From the NCBI RefSeq assembly GCF_039537965.1, contig NZ_BAABBM010000001.1:1488001-1552000 (forward strand): 64,000 nt of DNA, written 5' to 3'. The position numbers and the translations under genes were made by a program. Positions 53,906 through 63,061 of the stretch are shown here, in pieces; position 1 is the stretch's first letter; each line of letters opens with the position of its first letter. Source of the stretch: Sphingomonas limnosediminicola. GTDB taxonomy: Bacteria > Pseudomonadota > Alphaproteobacteria > Sphingomonadales > Sphingomonadaceae. Under the pieces are notes generated by a model. That model worked only from the letters and a program-made list of their open reading frames with translations. It had not been told where the DNA came from and ran no database searches.

Positions 53906-54625
53906 ATGGTCCAGACAAGCATCCTGCCCGCGGAGGCCGAGCACTTCGGCAAGCTCGCCGCAGATTGGTGGGACCCGAACGGCGCGTCGGCGATGCTCCA
54001 CAAGCTCAATCCGGTTCGCCTCAAATATGTCCGCGACATGGTCGACCAGCATTGGCAGTGCGACGAGTGCAACCGTCGGCCGCTGGAGGGAAAGAGTGCG
54101 CTCGACGTCGGCTGCGGTGCCGGCCTCCTGGCGGAGCCATTGGCGAGGTTGGGCGCGACGGTCACCGGCATCGATGCATCCCCCGAAGTCATCGCAATCG
54201 CTCGACAGCATGCCGCGGCCGTCGGCCTGAAGATCGATTATCGTTCGGGCGACGTCCAGGCGCTGGACGGCAAGTACGACCTTATAACCTGCATGGAAGT
54301 GGTCGAACATGTCGCGGACCCAGGCGCCTTCGTGAAGGCGCTGGCGACGCGTCTCGCACCCAACGGTCTGCTGATCATGTCGACACCCAACGCCACCGGC
54401 TGGTCGCGCCTGATGATGATCACCATCGGCGAACGCGTCGGTCAGATACCGAAGGGTACCCACGACTTCGACAAGTTTCTTTCGCCGGAGCGATTGCAGG
54501 TTCTTCTGTCCGGGGCTGGTCTCAAGTGCCTCGACGTCGAGGGCATCGCCTGGAGCCCGACTAAGGGTCTCCACCTCAGCGACGATGTAAGATTGAATTT
54601 TCTGGTCGCGGCGGCTCCCGCCTAG
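53906..54625 (+). CDS. ubiG: Ubiquinone biosynthesis O-methyltransferase UbiG
   Basis: A 239-residue class I SAM methyltransferase for both O-methylations in ubiquinone synthesis. The N-terminus has the UbiG pattern AEHFGKLAADWWDPNG, motif I is LDVGCGAGLL (66-75) and later TCMEVVEHVADP. GGGGTGG precedes the ATG. The C-terminal LSDDVRLNFLVAA is also typical. It is the second ubiquinone gene in the window, with coq7 at 31616. Confidence 0.95.
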   Translation: MVQTSILPAEAEHFGKLAADWWDPNGASAMLHKLNPVRLKYVRDMVDQHWQCDECNRRPLEGKSALDVGCGAGLLAEPLARLGATVTGIDASPEVIAIARQHAAAVGLKIDYRSGDVQALDGKYDLITCMEVVEHVADPGAFVKALATRLAPNGLLIMSTPNATGWSRLMMITIGERVGQIPKGTHDFDKFLSPERLQVLLSGAGLKCLDVEGIAWSPTKGLHLSDDVRLNFLVAAAPA

Positions 54626-54707
54626 GTTCGACCGCCTTGTTGCTGGCTGCGACCTTTACTGCGCTGAAGGTGCAGAAGCTGATCAAGCGCCTCGCCTTCG
54701 CTAGCGC

Positions 54708-55379
54708 TTAGAAATCCACCTTGTCGTAATGGCCGGGCGGCACGATCACTTCCATCCGCTCGCCAAGCAGCGGCCGGAAGCAGGGCCGTGATTTCATCAC
54801 GGCATACCAGTCCTTGGTCTGCTTGTGCCCCCGCCAGTCGAGCGCGCCGAGGTAATCGATCACCGACAAATGCGCGGCCGCGGTGAAGTCGGCGAGGCTC
54901 AGGCCCGGCCCGGCAAGCCAGCGGCGGTGGTCGAGCAAATAGTCGAGATAATCGAGATGCTCGGAAGCGACACGCATCGCTTCGCGCAATATCCGCGTGT
55001 CGGGGCTCTCCCGGCTGACGATGCGCTTCCTCATCCGCTCGTTCATCAGCGGCTCGACCGCCTCGCGATAGAGTTTGATGTCGAACCATTCGACGACGCG
55101 ACGGATTTCGGCGCGGAGCTGGGCGTTGCCGTGGATCATCGGCATTCGATCGACCGTCTCGTCGAGATATTCGACGATAGGCTGCGAGCCGATCAGCGTG
55201 ATGCCCTGATCGGGCTCGACCAGCACAGGAGTCTCGCCGGCGGGGTTCAGGTCGATGAACTCGTCGCGCTTCTCCCACGGGTTTTCGCGCACGAGCTCAT
55301 GGCCCACCCCCTTCTCTGCGAGGACGAGCCGGACTTTCCTTGAAAAGGGGCAAAGCGGGAACTGGAAAAGCTGCCACAT
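54708..55379 (-). CDS. Glutathione S-transferase-family protein
   Basis: A 223-residue protein with a thioredoxin-like N-terminal domain (about 1-80: QFPLCPFSRKVRLVLAEKG, NPAGETPVLV, SQPIVEYLDE) and an all-helical C-terminal domain with LSLADFTAAAHLSVIDYLG. The Cys/Pro/Phe/Ser start suggests a Cys- or Ser-type enzyme. Its general shape also resembles FzlA, the FtsZ-binding GST homologue of alphaproteobacteria, but I see no specific feature proving that. It faces ubiG convergently with an 82-bp gap. Confidence 0.88.
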   Translation of the reverse strand: MWQLFQFPLCPFSRKVRLVLAEKGVGHELVRENPWEKRDEFIDLNPAGETPVLVEPDQGITLIGSQPIVEYLDETVDRMPMIHGNAQLRAEIRRVVEWFDIKLYREAVEPLMNERMRKRIVSRESPDTRILREAMRVASEHLDYLDYLLDHRRWLAGPGLSLADFTAAAHLSVIDYLGALDWRGHKQTKDWYAVMKSRPCFRPLLGERMEVIVPPGHYDKVDF

Positions 55380-55413
55380 GGCGGGGCAGCTTTAGCGTGT
55401 GAGCGCGGTGCGT

Positions 55414-55857
55414 CTAGCGCTTCGGATAGGTTGGGTCAGGCATATTTGCGGCGGCGCGTTCGATCGCCCTGCTCGCCTGCTGCAGGCCATCCATCATCGC
55501 GGGGAGCGCCTCGTTCAGCGTCCTGGCCGCCTGCTGCATCATCGGCTGCGCCTGCGCGATCTGCCGCTGCAGATTTCGTTCGAAGTTGGGATCGTCGCGC
55601 CGGGCGACGTCGCGAACCGTCATGCGTCTTTCAGCCGGCGTCGCTTCCCTGCCCTCAACGGCGGCTTGGAGCTCGCCGACTCGGATGTCGAGAAGCGCCT
55701 TCGACATGGCCTGCATCCCGCGCGTCACCCGGTTGATCGTCGCAGGGTCCGTGAGCTGCGGGGGCAATTGGATCGTGTTCGGGGCTGAAGGAGCTTGTTG
55801 CGCGATCGCGGGCGTCGCAAACATCAGTGCCGGCAGGAGAATCAAGAGCTTACGCAT
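55414..55857 (-). CDS. Secreted helical protein, unknown function
   Basis: A 147-residue protein with a signal peptide ending near AIAQ (about 20). The mature protein is predicted mostly helical and charged, with IQLPPQLTDPATINRVTRGM and repeated Met/Gln/Ala segments (MQAMSKALLDIRVGEL, AQAQPMMQQAARTLNEALP). No Cys or catalytic motif is seen. It lies 36 bp downstream of uppP on the same strand; from memory, similar small proteins recur in sphingomonads near this locus. Confidence 0.75.
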   Translation of the reverse strand: MRKLLILLPALMFATPAIAQQAPSAPNTIQLPPQLTDPATINRVTRGMQAMSKALLDIRVGELQAAVEGREATPAERRMTVRDVARRDDPNFERNLQRQIAQAQPMMQQAARTLNEALPAMMDGLQQASRAIERAAANMPDPTYPKR

Positions 55858-55893
55858 GGCCGCAGCTTAGCATTGGCTGCGTCCAGAATAAAC

Positions 55894-56706
55894 TCAGCGC
55901 ATCGCCAGCCATGCCAGCGCGACGGTGCCGACGATGATGCGGTACCAGGCGAAGGGCCCGAACCCGTGGCGCGAGATGTAGTGAACGAAGGCCTTCACCA
56001 CGACGACCGCGACGACGAAGCTGACGACGAATCCGACGGCGACGGCGCTGAAGCCAATCCCGCTTGCGCCGGCCATGAGCGTGTCGCGATGCTTCACCAG
56101 TTCCAGCGTGGTCGCGCCAACCATCGTCGGGATCGCGAGAAAGAAGCTGAACTCGGCGGCGGTGCGCCGCTCGACGCCAAGGCTGAGCCCGCCCATGATC
56201 GTTGCGCCTGAGCGGCTGACACCCGGGATCATGGCCAGGCATTGGACGATGCCGACGCCGATGACGGTGCCAAGCGGCATCTCCGCAACGCCGACGATCG
56301 GCGTCTCCTTCACCATGCGTTCTATGACGAGGATGGCGATGCCGCCCACAATGAAGGCAACCGCCACGACCATAGCGTTGCCGAGCAGCAATTCGATCTT
56401 GTTGATCAGGAGGAAGCCGAGGATCGCCGAGGGCAGGAAGCCGATCAGGATGTTGCGGACGAAACGCCAGGAGATTGCCTGGCCTTTGAACATCCCTTCC
56501 AGCACCGCCCAGAAGGTTCGCCAATAGAGCACGACGATCGCAAGGATCGCGCCGAGCTGGATGATGACGTTGAACGCCGCCCATTTGTCGGCGTCGAAAC
56601 CGAGAAGCTCGGTCGCAAGAATGAGGTGCCCCGTCGACGAGACTGGGAGGAATTCGGTGACGCCCTCGACGATGCCGAGGATGATCGCGATCAGGAGGAT
56701 TGGCAT
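55894..56706 (-). CDS. uppP: Undecaprenyl-diphosphate phosphatase UppP
   Basis: A 270-residue inner-membrane enzyme recycling the C55 lipid carrier for peptidoglycan and other glycans. The two catalytic motifs are EGVTEFLPVSSTGH (14-27) and IPGVSRSGATIMGGL in the second half. About eight helices are present, the usual BacA/UppP topology. It confers basal bacitracin resistance when abundant. It is 18 bp downstream of the NDUFA9-like gene. Confidence 0.95.
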   Translation of the reverse strand: MPILLIAIILGIVEGVTEFLPVSSTGHLILATELLGFDADKWAAFNVIIQLGAILAIVVLYWRTFWAVLEGMFKGQAISWRFVRNILIGFLPSAILGFLLINKIELLLGNAMVVAVAFIVGGIAILVIERMVKETPIVGVAEMPLGTVIGVGIVQCLAMIPGVSRSGATIMGGLSLGVERRTAAEFSFFLAIPTMVGATTLELVKHRDTLMAGASGIGFSAVAVGFVVSFVVAVVVVKAFVHYISRHGFGPFAWYRIIVGTVALAWLAMR

Positions 56707-56724
56707 CGGCTAGGGCTGCAAGGC

Positions 56725-57681
56725 TCAGTTGGTGGCGGTCAAATGAATTCGCCGCCCGGCGAACTTGCCGCCCTTGTGGAAGCGGCCGAGCCATTCGTAG
56801 CCGACGGCCGCTAGCGGGGTGGCGTCGATGCCGAATGCTTCGAGTCCGGGCAGCTCGCCCGACGCTACATTGTCGCGCTGGAGCATCAGCCACTGGTCGC
56901 GGGTGAGTGGCGCGCCGGGCAGCCAGCCGAAGCTCGACAGCAACCGCCCGAACAGGTCGGGCAGCGGAACGATGTCCGGGCGCTGGCCGGTCAGATCGAG
57001 GATCGCCTCGTGAAGCTCGACCATGCTCATGATCTGCGGGCCGCCAATTTCGTAGGTCTTGCCGCCGAACTTCTGCGGCTGGATCGCCGCAAGCGCTATT
57101 GCCTTGCCAAGGTCGCGGACGAAGACGGGCTGGAATTTGCGATTGCCGGCAATCACCGGGAGAAACGGCAGGCTCGCCATTCCGGCGAACCGGTTGGTGA
57201 GATTATCCTCCGGCCCAAAGACCAGCGAAGGCCGGATGATCGTCGCGTTCGGGAAGGCCTTGCGGGCCTCAAGCTCGCCTTCGCCCTTTGATTCGCCATA
57301 GAGCGAGGGCGAGTGGACGTCGGCGCCAATGGCGGAAATCTGCACGAGCGCCTCTGCGCCCGCGTCGCGCGCCTCTTCGGCTACGTTGCGCGCGCCGTCG
57401 ATATGCACCGCGCGCATCTGCCGGCCGAAAACCCCGCACAGGTTGATGACCGTACTTGCGCCGCGGACCGCGTGGCGGACGCTCTCACTGTCGGTGATGT
57501 CCGCCCGCACGAAGCCGAGCTGACCGACCTGGCTTAACGGCTGGATGCTGTAAGCCTGGCGCGGGTTGCGCTGGGCGACGCGAACGCGAACCCTGCTTTT
57601 CATCAGCGCTTCGCAGACGTAGCGGCCGATGAAGCCGCCGCCGCCAAATACCGTTACAAGCTCGTCCGCGCGTTCGATCAT
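56725..57681 (-). CDS. NAD(P)-binding NDUFA9-like (atypical SDR) protein
   Basis: A 318-residue Rossmann protein of the atypical short-chain dehydrogenase group related to the complex I accessory subunit NDUFA9. The dinucleotide motif is VFGGGGFIGR (11-20), followed by RNPRQAYSIQ and GASTVINLCG. It lacks an obvious YxxxK catalytic pair in the standard position (LYGESKGEGE is the nearest), so it may be structural or bind NADPH. It leads the pair with uppP. Confidence 0.88.
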   Translation of the reverse strand: MIERADELVTVFGGGGFIGRYVCEALMKSRVRVRVAQRNPRQAYSIQPLSQVGQLGFVRADITDSESVRHAVRGASTVINLCGVFGRQMRAVHIDGARNVAEEARDAGAEALVQISAIGADVHSPSLYGESKGEGELEARKAFPNATIIRPSLVFGPEDNLTNRFAGMASLPFLPVIAGNRKFQPVFVRDLGKAIALAAIQPQKFGGKTYEIGGPQIMSMVELHEAILDLTGQRPDIVPLPDLFGRLLSSFGWLPGAPLTRDQWLMLQRDNVASGELPGLEAFGIDATPLAAVGYEWLGRFHKGGKFAGRRIHLTATN

Positions 57682-57772
57682 GGGGTGGCGCGATAGCCTC
57701 TGCGTTCCTAGATTGACAAGGCGGGTCAGCGGCCCCTAAGCGCCGCCGCCTGCCAGAAACGATGAGCACCGT

Positions 57773-57859
57773 GCCCAGGTGGCGGAATTGGTAGACGCAC
57801 CAGCTTCAGGTGCTGGCGCTCGCAAGGGCGTGGAGGTTCGAGTCCTCTCCTGGGCACCA
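57773..57859 (+). tRNA. tRNA-Leu (anticodon CAG)
   Basis: The acceptor arms GCCCAGG and CCTGGGC pair perfectly, followed by A and an encoded CCA (57857-57859). The D-arm region GGCGGAATTGGTAGACGC is typical of leucine tRNAs. The anticodon stem CCAGC/GCTGG encloses TTCAGGT with CAG at 57807-57809. A long variable arm (GCGCTCGCAAGGGCGT) and the T-arm GGTTCGAGTCC complete a class II tRNA. Confidence 0.96.
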
Positions 57860-57873
57860 TCGCTCTTCAGCGA

Positions 57874-59562
57874 CTATCGGCTTGTCTCCATCCTCGTGAC
57901 GCGGCCGCCGACGATTGCCGGATTGCCGCCAAGGTAAGCTTCCAGCGCATCCAGATCGAGGCCCGAATCCTGCGCGTCCTTTTCGCGCGCGAAGACGGAG
58001 AAGCCGTCGCCGCCCGAGGCGAGGAAGTTGTTGACGGTCACGCGATAGCGACGTGCCGCATCGATCAACTTGCGGTCGAGCGTCATCGACACGATGCGCT
58101 GCCCCTCCGGCCGCGACAGATCGTAGCTGAAACGGAAGTTCGATGAAGGCAGGAGCATCGACGCAAGCTTGGGCTGGCCATTCTCGACCTTGAACTGCTG
58201 TTCGAGCAGGTCCTTCAACTCCGCGCCGGTCAGGGACTTCACGACGAGATTGTTTCCAAACGGCTGTACGGCAAAGATCTGGCCGTAGGTGACCGTCCCG
58301 TCGGCTTGGGTTTGAAGCCCGGTCCGCACACCGGTCGCATTGGTGAACGACAGATCGGCGGCTCCCCGCGATTGCGGCCACGTCGCGGCGAGCTGGGCAT
58401 CGGCGATGAGGTCCCCTGCCGGCGATTCCTCATCGGTCTCGGACTTGGGGGCAGGACTGCGAAGCCGGCCAACGACGCGCGCCGCGGCCGGCGCGGCGGC
58501 TTCCGCATAGCGCTTCACAAGCGAGGCAATTTGCGGGTCGCCGCCAAGCTCCGGCCTGACCGGAACGTTCATGGCGGACGAGTCGCGCAGCGCGTGCGTG
58601 CGCGGGTCGAACTTGAGGCGGATGTCGGTGACGAGGTAGCCGTACTTGCCGCCGCTCGTCAGCAGCCGCTCCGCGCCCGCGCGCTTCAACTTGCACACAT
58701 AGGCATAATGGGTGTGGCCGGAGACGATCACCGAAATCGCCGGATCCAGCTTGTCCATGACGTCGAAGATCGGCCCGGCAATTCCCTCGCAGCCAGATTG
58801 CTGGAAAGTTGTCGGCGCCTTCGCGCCCTGGTGGATCAGGAGGACAATCGTATCCGCGCCGGCTGCCTTCAGCTTCGGGACCAGCGCATTCGCCGTTGCG
58901 GCCTCATCCGCGAAGGTCAGGCCGGCTACGCCCGCAGGAGTCACCAGCGTCCCGGTCCCTTGGAGCGTCATGCCGATGAAACCGATGCGAACGGGCCCGA
59001 ACCGGCGAACCGCGCTGCCCGGAAAAATCGTCGCTCCCGATCTGTCGAACACATTGGCGGCCAGGAAAGAGAAGCGCGCCCCTCCGAACGGCTCGAGCCG
59101 GCACGGGATCCTGGTCGTATATTTCTGACACCCGCCGCGCTGCATGCGGGTCAGCTCGTTCGGGCCCTTGTCGAATTCGTGATTGCCAACCGCGTTCAGG
59201 CTCAGGCCGACCGCATTCATCGCGTCGATCGTCGGTTCGTCCAGGAAGTAGGCCGATACCAGCGGCGAGGCGCCGATGAGGTCGCCGGCGGACACCGTGA
59301 TGGTACGTTTGTGCCCTGCCCGCAGTCGCTGGACCGCCGCGGCAAGCGCGCTGACGCCGCCGAGCCGCTGCTTCAGCTCGGTCCCGTCGGCCAGGCCGAT
59401 CGTCGGCACGTCAGGCGGCGACTCGATGTTGCCATGGAAGTCGTTGAACGCGACGATTTGAACGTCGATCGGCGCTGGGCGGGCGGCCCTTGCGGCTGAA
59501 GCGGGGAACGAACCCGCCCCGAGCAAAAAAAGCGCGGCTGTTGCAATCAGGTAACGGCACAT
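57874..59562 (-). CDS. Periplasmic 5'-nucleotidase / UDP-sugar hydrolase-like metallophosphatase
   Basis: A 562-residue exported enzyme with a signal peptide ending near ASAARA (about 26). The metallophosphatase domain has VAFNDFHGN (37-45), VGNHEFDKG and GHTHYAYVC; the C-terminal 5'-nucleotidase domain has LIADAQLAAT, SFTNATGVRTGL and VTVNNFLASGGDGFSVF, which binds the nucleotide base. It releases phosphate from extracellular nucleotides or UDP-sugars. It is divergent from a TonB-dependent receptor; Pho-box-like repeats lie between them. The stop is 14 bp after the tRNA. Confidence 0.93.
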   Translation of the reverse strand: MCRYLIATAALFLLGAGSFPASAARAARPAPIDVQIVAFNDFHGNIESPPDVPTIGLADGTELKQRLGGVSALAAAVQRLRAGHKRTITVSAGDLIGASPLVSAYFLDEPTIDAMNAVGLSLNAVGNHEFDKGPNELTRMQRGGCQKYTTRIPCRLEPFGGARFSFLAANVFDRSGATIFPGSAVRRFGPVRIGFIGMTLQGTGTLVTPAGVAGLTFADEAATANALVPKLKAAGADTIVLLIHQGAKAPTTFQQSGCEGIAGPIFDVMDKLDPAISVIVSGHTHYAYVCKLKRAGAERLLTSGGKYGYLVTDIRLKFDPRTHALRDSSAMNVPVRPELGGDPQIASLVKRYAEAAAPAAARVVGRLRSPAPKSETDEESPAGDLIADAQLAATWPQSRGAADLSFTNATGVRTGLQTQADGTVTYGQIFAVQPFGNNLVVKSLTGAELKDLLEQQFKVENGQPKLASMLLPSSNFRFSYDLSRPEGQRIVSMTLDRKLIDAARRYRVTVNNFLASGGDGFSVFAREKDAQDSGLDLDALEAYLGGNPAIVGGRVTRMETSR

Positions 59563-59662
59563 CGGAGAAGCTTCTGAATCCTTGAAGAATCGGGCGTTGT
59601 CAGGCCGCTAGGCGGTCTGGGCGACAGTTGCATGACTCAGCGTGAGCCTGTTAGCGGGCCGC

Positions 59663-59702
59663 CTGTCACTCAACTGAAACACAACTCAATTCTTACCGTC
59701 AC
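59663..59702 (+). promoter_or_regulatory. Pho-box-like repeats between 5'-nucleotidase and TonB receptor
   Basis: CTGTCAC (59663-59669), 4 bp, then CTGAAAC (59674-59680) resembles a PhoB box (two 7-mers, 11-bp period; consensus CTGTCAT/C). A further CCGTCAC at 59696-59702 is in register (33 bp from the first). The units between and after are weak matches. The position is about 100 bp upstream of both divergent starts. The 219-bp gap shows no gene. Confidence 0.4.
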
Positions 59703-59781
59703 TGCAAGTCAATCGAGCGGTCGCATTCGACGAATAGCGGCCCGCTCATCCCAAAAACTTTGTCCAGTCCTGGGGGGACCC

Positions 59782-62445
59782 GTGAAGAAATTTGTACTGC
59801 TTTGCACGACGGCAATGGCCGTCATGCCAACTGCCGCTTACGCTCAGTCGACCGGAACGGTCGAAACCGAAAAAGACTCCATCGTCATCACCGGCACTCG
59901 TGCTCGCAAGGGCACCGACGGTATCGTGATCCAGGACTCGACCAAGGCGAAGGGCCTGGTCACGCAAGAATATATTGCGAAGCAGAGCCCCGGGCAGACG
60001 TTGCTCAACACGATCAACTACATCCCGGGCGTCAACTTCACCCAGAACGACCCGTACGGCAGCTCGGGCGGCAACCTGCGCATCCGCGGCTTCGACGGGA
60101 ACCGCGTCAGCGTGACGTTCGACGGCGTGCCCCTGAACGACAGCGGCAACTACGCCGTCTACCCCAACCAGCAGCTTGATCCGGAGTTGGTCGAGCAGAT
60201 CAACGTGAACCTGGGTGCGACCGACGTCGACTCGCCGACGGCCTCGGCCGCGGGCGGCACGGTCAATTTCCGTTCGCTGATTCCGAGCAACAATTTCGGC
60301 GTTCTCGCCGACGCTTCGTACGGCACGTTCGATTTCCGCCGCGTTTTCGGCATGGTCCAGACCGGTGCGTTCGGACCGTACGGCACCAAGGCCTGGATCG
60401 CCGGCAGCCGCAACATTTACGACATGTGGCGCGGCTCGGGCAAAATCGACAAGTGGCAGGTGAACGCAAAGATCTATCAGGCGCTCGGCTCGGGCGGCGA
60501 CTTCATCTCGCTTGCCGGTCACTACAACCAGAACCGCAACAACAACTATAACAACCCGAACCTGAGCGACCTCCGCACGCTATTCGGCACCACCGAAGTC
60601 CCGTCCAGCCCGACCGAGTTCCCGGTCGTCGTCGGCGACTACAGCAGCTCGCAATGGCGTCAGATCAATCGCATCGCGTATCCCGGCGTTTGCCGCGACG
60701 CGAGCGGCAATCCGGTCACCCGTCCGGTCGGCGTCAACGGAACGGCGCAATCCGATCCGGGCACCGGCGCGACCAGCGCGACCAACGTCTGCTACACGCC
60801 GGACGGTCCGTTCGCGAGCCAGGCGGTCACCAACCTGCTGGGCGTGCAGATCAACCCGTCGAACACCGGCAACATCCGCGGTCAGTCGCGCTTCACCCTC
60901 GCCGACGGTCTCGTGCTGACGGTCGATCCGACCTACCAGTACGTGCTTGCCAACGGCGGCGGTCAGGGCGCGCTGCTGAAGGAAAGTGACGACCTACTGA
61001 AGCAGGGTGTCGCGGGTTCGCAGGGCGTCGACCTCAACCGCGATGGCGACTACCTGGACACGCTCCTCGTCGGCCGCCCGTCGATCACGAATACCAACCG
61101 CATCACGGTGCTCAGCTCGCTGGTGTGGAGGATGGATCCGAACAACACGTTCCGCGTCGCCTACACCTACGATCGCGCTCATCACCGTCAGACGGGCGAA
61201 TATTCGTACACCAACGAGAACTTCAATCTGACCAATCCGTTCTTTGGACGGAACGGCACGCCGCTGCTCTCCGCGACGGGTGATGTTCTGCAGAACCGCG
61301 ACCGTACCTCGATCGCGCTGCTCAACCAGCTGTCGGGTCAGTATATCGGCAAGTTCATTGACGATCGGCTTCGCCTGGAAATCGGCGTCCGTTCGCCGTG
61401 GTTCGTGCGCGACCTCGATCAGCATTGCTACACGCCGGTCACGGGCTCGGGCTTCCCGCTCTGCATCGCGAACCCGGTGGCGCTCGGATACCATATCGTT
61501 CCGACCGATATCGACCCCACCACTGCCGGCTCCAAGGACCTGTGGGCGCCGTTCAAGGCGAAGTACAAGTATCACAAGATCCTGCCGAACATCGGTGCGA
61601 CGTTCGCCATCAACCAGGGTCTCAGCGTGTTCGCCAGCTATGCGAAGGGACTGTCCGCGCCGCGCACGGATAACCTCTATCGCCAGCCGGTGATCTCGGT
61701 GAAGCCGGAGACGACCGACTCCTTCGACCTGGGCACCCGCTACATATCGGGCCGCTTCCAGGCTCAGGCGACCTTGTGGAAGATCAGCTACAAGAACCGG
61801 ATCGTGACGTCTTACGACCCGGATACGAACACTTCGATCGACCGCAACGTCGGCAAGGTCAGCAGCTGGGGCTTCGATGGCGGCCTTGGCGTCAAGCCGG
61901 TTCACCACCTGAACCTCATCGGCTTGCTCAGCTACACCAACGCCAAGCTGAAGGATGACATCCTCATCGGCGCGGTGAACTATAACAGCGCGAGCCCGCC
62001 TCCGGCATCGACGCTAAGCCCGTTTGAGTTCTACTGCAGCGCCATCCCGACGACCGGGACCAAGAAGGTCAACGTTTGCGGCAAGACGGACGGCAAGTTC
62101 GTCGTCGAGACGCCGAAGTGGCAGTACGGCGGACGCGTCGAAGTCGACTTCAAGCCGGTCACCGTGGGCATCCAGGCGAAACATGTCGGGGCGCGCTGGG
62201 CGACCGACGTGAACGACGTGAAGGTCAAGGGCTATACGACCGTGGACATGGACGCTCGCGTCGGGCTCGACTTCATCCCGGGCAAGAAGTCCTATGTGCA
62301 GCTCAACGTCATCAATCTCCTGAACGAGCATTATTTCGGGAACCTGTCGACGAGCATCAATGCCTATGGCTTCGGCAACAGCGCGCCGCGCTTCACGCCG
62401 GTTGCCTCGCGTGCGGTCACCGGGACACTCACGCTCGGCTTCTAA
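59782..62445 (+). CDS. TonB-dependent receptor
   Basis: An 887-residue outer-membrane receptor. The start is GTG 59782, preceded by GGGGGGA and giving a clean signal peptide (MKKFVLLCTTAMAVMPTAAYA); an upstream open extension to 59632 is unlikely. The plug domain (about 35-170) has SIVITGTRARKG, QTLLNTINYIPGVNF, LRIRGFDGNRVSVTFDGVPL and a following ELVEQINVNLG. The long barrel carries several inserted loops with Cys pairs and ends in Phe (LTLGF). The substrate is not evident. Context with a periplasmic 5'-nucleotidase and Pho-like repeats hints at a phosphorus source, but this is inference. Confidence 0.92.
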   Translation: MKKFVLLCTTAMAVMPTAAYAQSTGTVETEKDSIVITGTRARKGTDGIVIQDSTKAKGLVTQEYIAKQSPGQTLLNTINYIPGVNFTQNDPYGSSGGNLRIRGFDGNRVSVTFDGVPLNDSGNYAVYPNQQLDPELVEQINVNLGATDVDSPTASAAGGTVNFRSLIPSNNFGVLADASYGTFDFRRVFGMVQTGAFGPYGTKAWIAGSRNIYDMWRGSGKIDKWQVNAKIYQALGSGGDFISLAGHYNQNRNNNYNNPNLSDLRTLFGTTEVPSSPTEFPVVVGDYSSSQWRQINRIAYPGVCRDASGNPVTRPVGVNGTAQSDPGTGATSATNVCYTPDGPFASQAVTNLLGVQINPSNTGNIRGQSRFTLADGLVLTVDPTYQYVLANGGGQGALLKESDDLLKQGVAGSQGVDLNRDGDYLDTLLVGRPSITNTNRITVLSSLVWRMDPNNTFRVAYTYDRAHHRQTGEYSYTNENFNLTNPFFGRNGTPLLSATGDVLQNRDRTSIALLNQLSGQYIGKFIDDRLRLEIGVRSPWFVRDLDQHCYTPVTGSGFPLCIANPVALGYHIVPTDIDPTTAGSKDLWAPFKAKYKYHKILPNIGATFAINQGLSVFASYAKGLSAPRTDNLYRQPVISVKPETTDSFDLGTRYISGRFQAQATLWKISYKNRIVTSYDPDTNTSIDRNVGKVSSWGFDGGLGVKPVHHLNLIGLLSYTNAKLKDDILIGAVNYNSASPPPASTLSPFEFYCSAIPTTGTKKVNVCGKTDGKFVVETPKWQYGGRVEVDFKPVTVGIQAKHVGARWATDVNDVKVKGYTTVDMDARVGLDFIPGKKSYVQLNVINLLNEHYFGNLSTSINAYGFGNSAPRFTPVASRAVTGTLTLGF

Positions 62446-62469
62446 CCCTCAGTAGCGTAACAGGGGGTG

Positions 62470-62510
62470 GCCCGGCGGTGCTTCGTGCACTGCCGGGCCT
62501 TTCCTTTTCT
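62470..62510 (+). terminator. Rho-independent terminator of the TonB receptor gene
   Basis: Arms GCCCGGCGGTGC (62470-62481) and GCACTGCCGGGC (62487-62498) pair with one mismatch around TTCGT, followed by CTTTCCTTTT. It is 24 bp after the receptor stop and separates it from the carbonic anhydrase gene. Confidence 0.8.
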
Positions 62511-62539
62511 GAAGCGGTCACCCGCGCTAGCGTGGGCGC

Positions 62540-63061
62540 ATGCCACTCTATTCGATCGGCGATCTTTCGCCTCAGCTAGTGGATGGGGCCTGGGCTGCGC
62601 CGTCTGCCGATCTCATCGGCGATGTTCGCCTCGGCCAGCGCGCAAGCGTCTGGTTCGGCGCCGTCATCCGCGCCGACAACACGCCGATCGTCATCGGCGA
62701 GGAATCGAATATCCAAGATGGCGCGATCGGCCACAGCGATCCGGGCTTCCCGCTTACTATCGGTGCGCGCGTGACAGTCGGCCACCAGGCGATCCTTCAC
62801 GGCTGCACGATCGCCGACGATTGCCTGATCGGCATGGGCGCGCGGATACTGAACGGCGCGGTGCTGGAGCCGGAATGCCTGGTCGGCGCGGGCGCGCTCA
62901 TTACCGAGGGCAAGAGATTCGAGCGGGGATGCCTGATTGTCGGCTCGCCCGCGCGTGTCGTCCGGCAGCTCAGCGACGAGGAACGGCAGGGCCTACGCGT
63001 TTCCGCCGCGCATTACGCGGAAAAGGCCGCGCGCTACGCCGCGCTGCTCAAGACGGTCTAG
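62540..63061 (+). CDS. Gamma-class carbonic anhydrase-family protein
   Basis: A 173-residue left-handed beta-helix protein built of hexapeptide repeats (SADLIGDVRLG, ASVWFGAVIRAD, IVIGEESNIQDGAIG). The three zinc-ligand histidines of the family are present as His65 (GHSDPG), His82 (VGH) and His87 (LHG). Such proteins hydrate CO2 or act as structural homologues. It has no signal peptide. It is followed convergently by the metallo-hydrolase gene with a 14-bp overlap. Confidence 0.92.
   Translation: MPLYSIGDLSPQLVDGAWAAPSADLIGDVRLGQRASVWFGAVIRADNTPIVIGEESNIQDGAIGHSDPGFPLTIGARVTVGHQAILHGCTIADDCLIGMGARILNGAVLEPECLVGAGALITEGKRFERGCLIVGSPARVVRQLSDEERQGLRVSAAHYAEKAARYAALLKTV

Noticed and set aside
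54622..55278. 218-codon minus-strand frame
   Set aside because: Different-phase shadow of the GST gene, whose domain pattern is clear.
58306..59499. 397-codon plus-strand frame
   Set aside because: Antisense to the 5'-nucleotidase gene, which has intact catalytic motifs.
59725..59735. ATTCG-A-CGAAT palindrome upstream of the TonB receptor
   Set aside because: Too short and frequent in GC-rich DNA to call as an operator.
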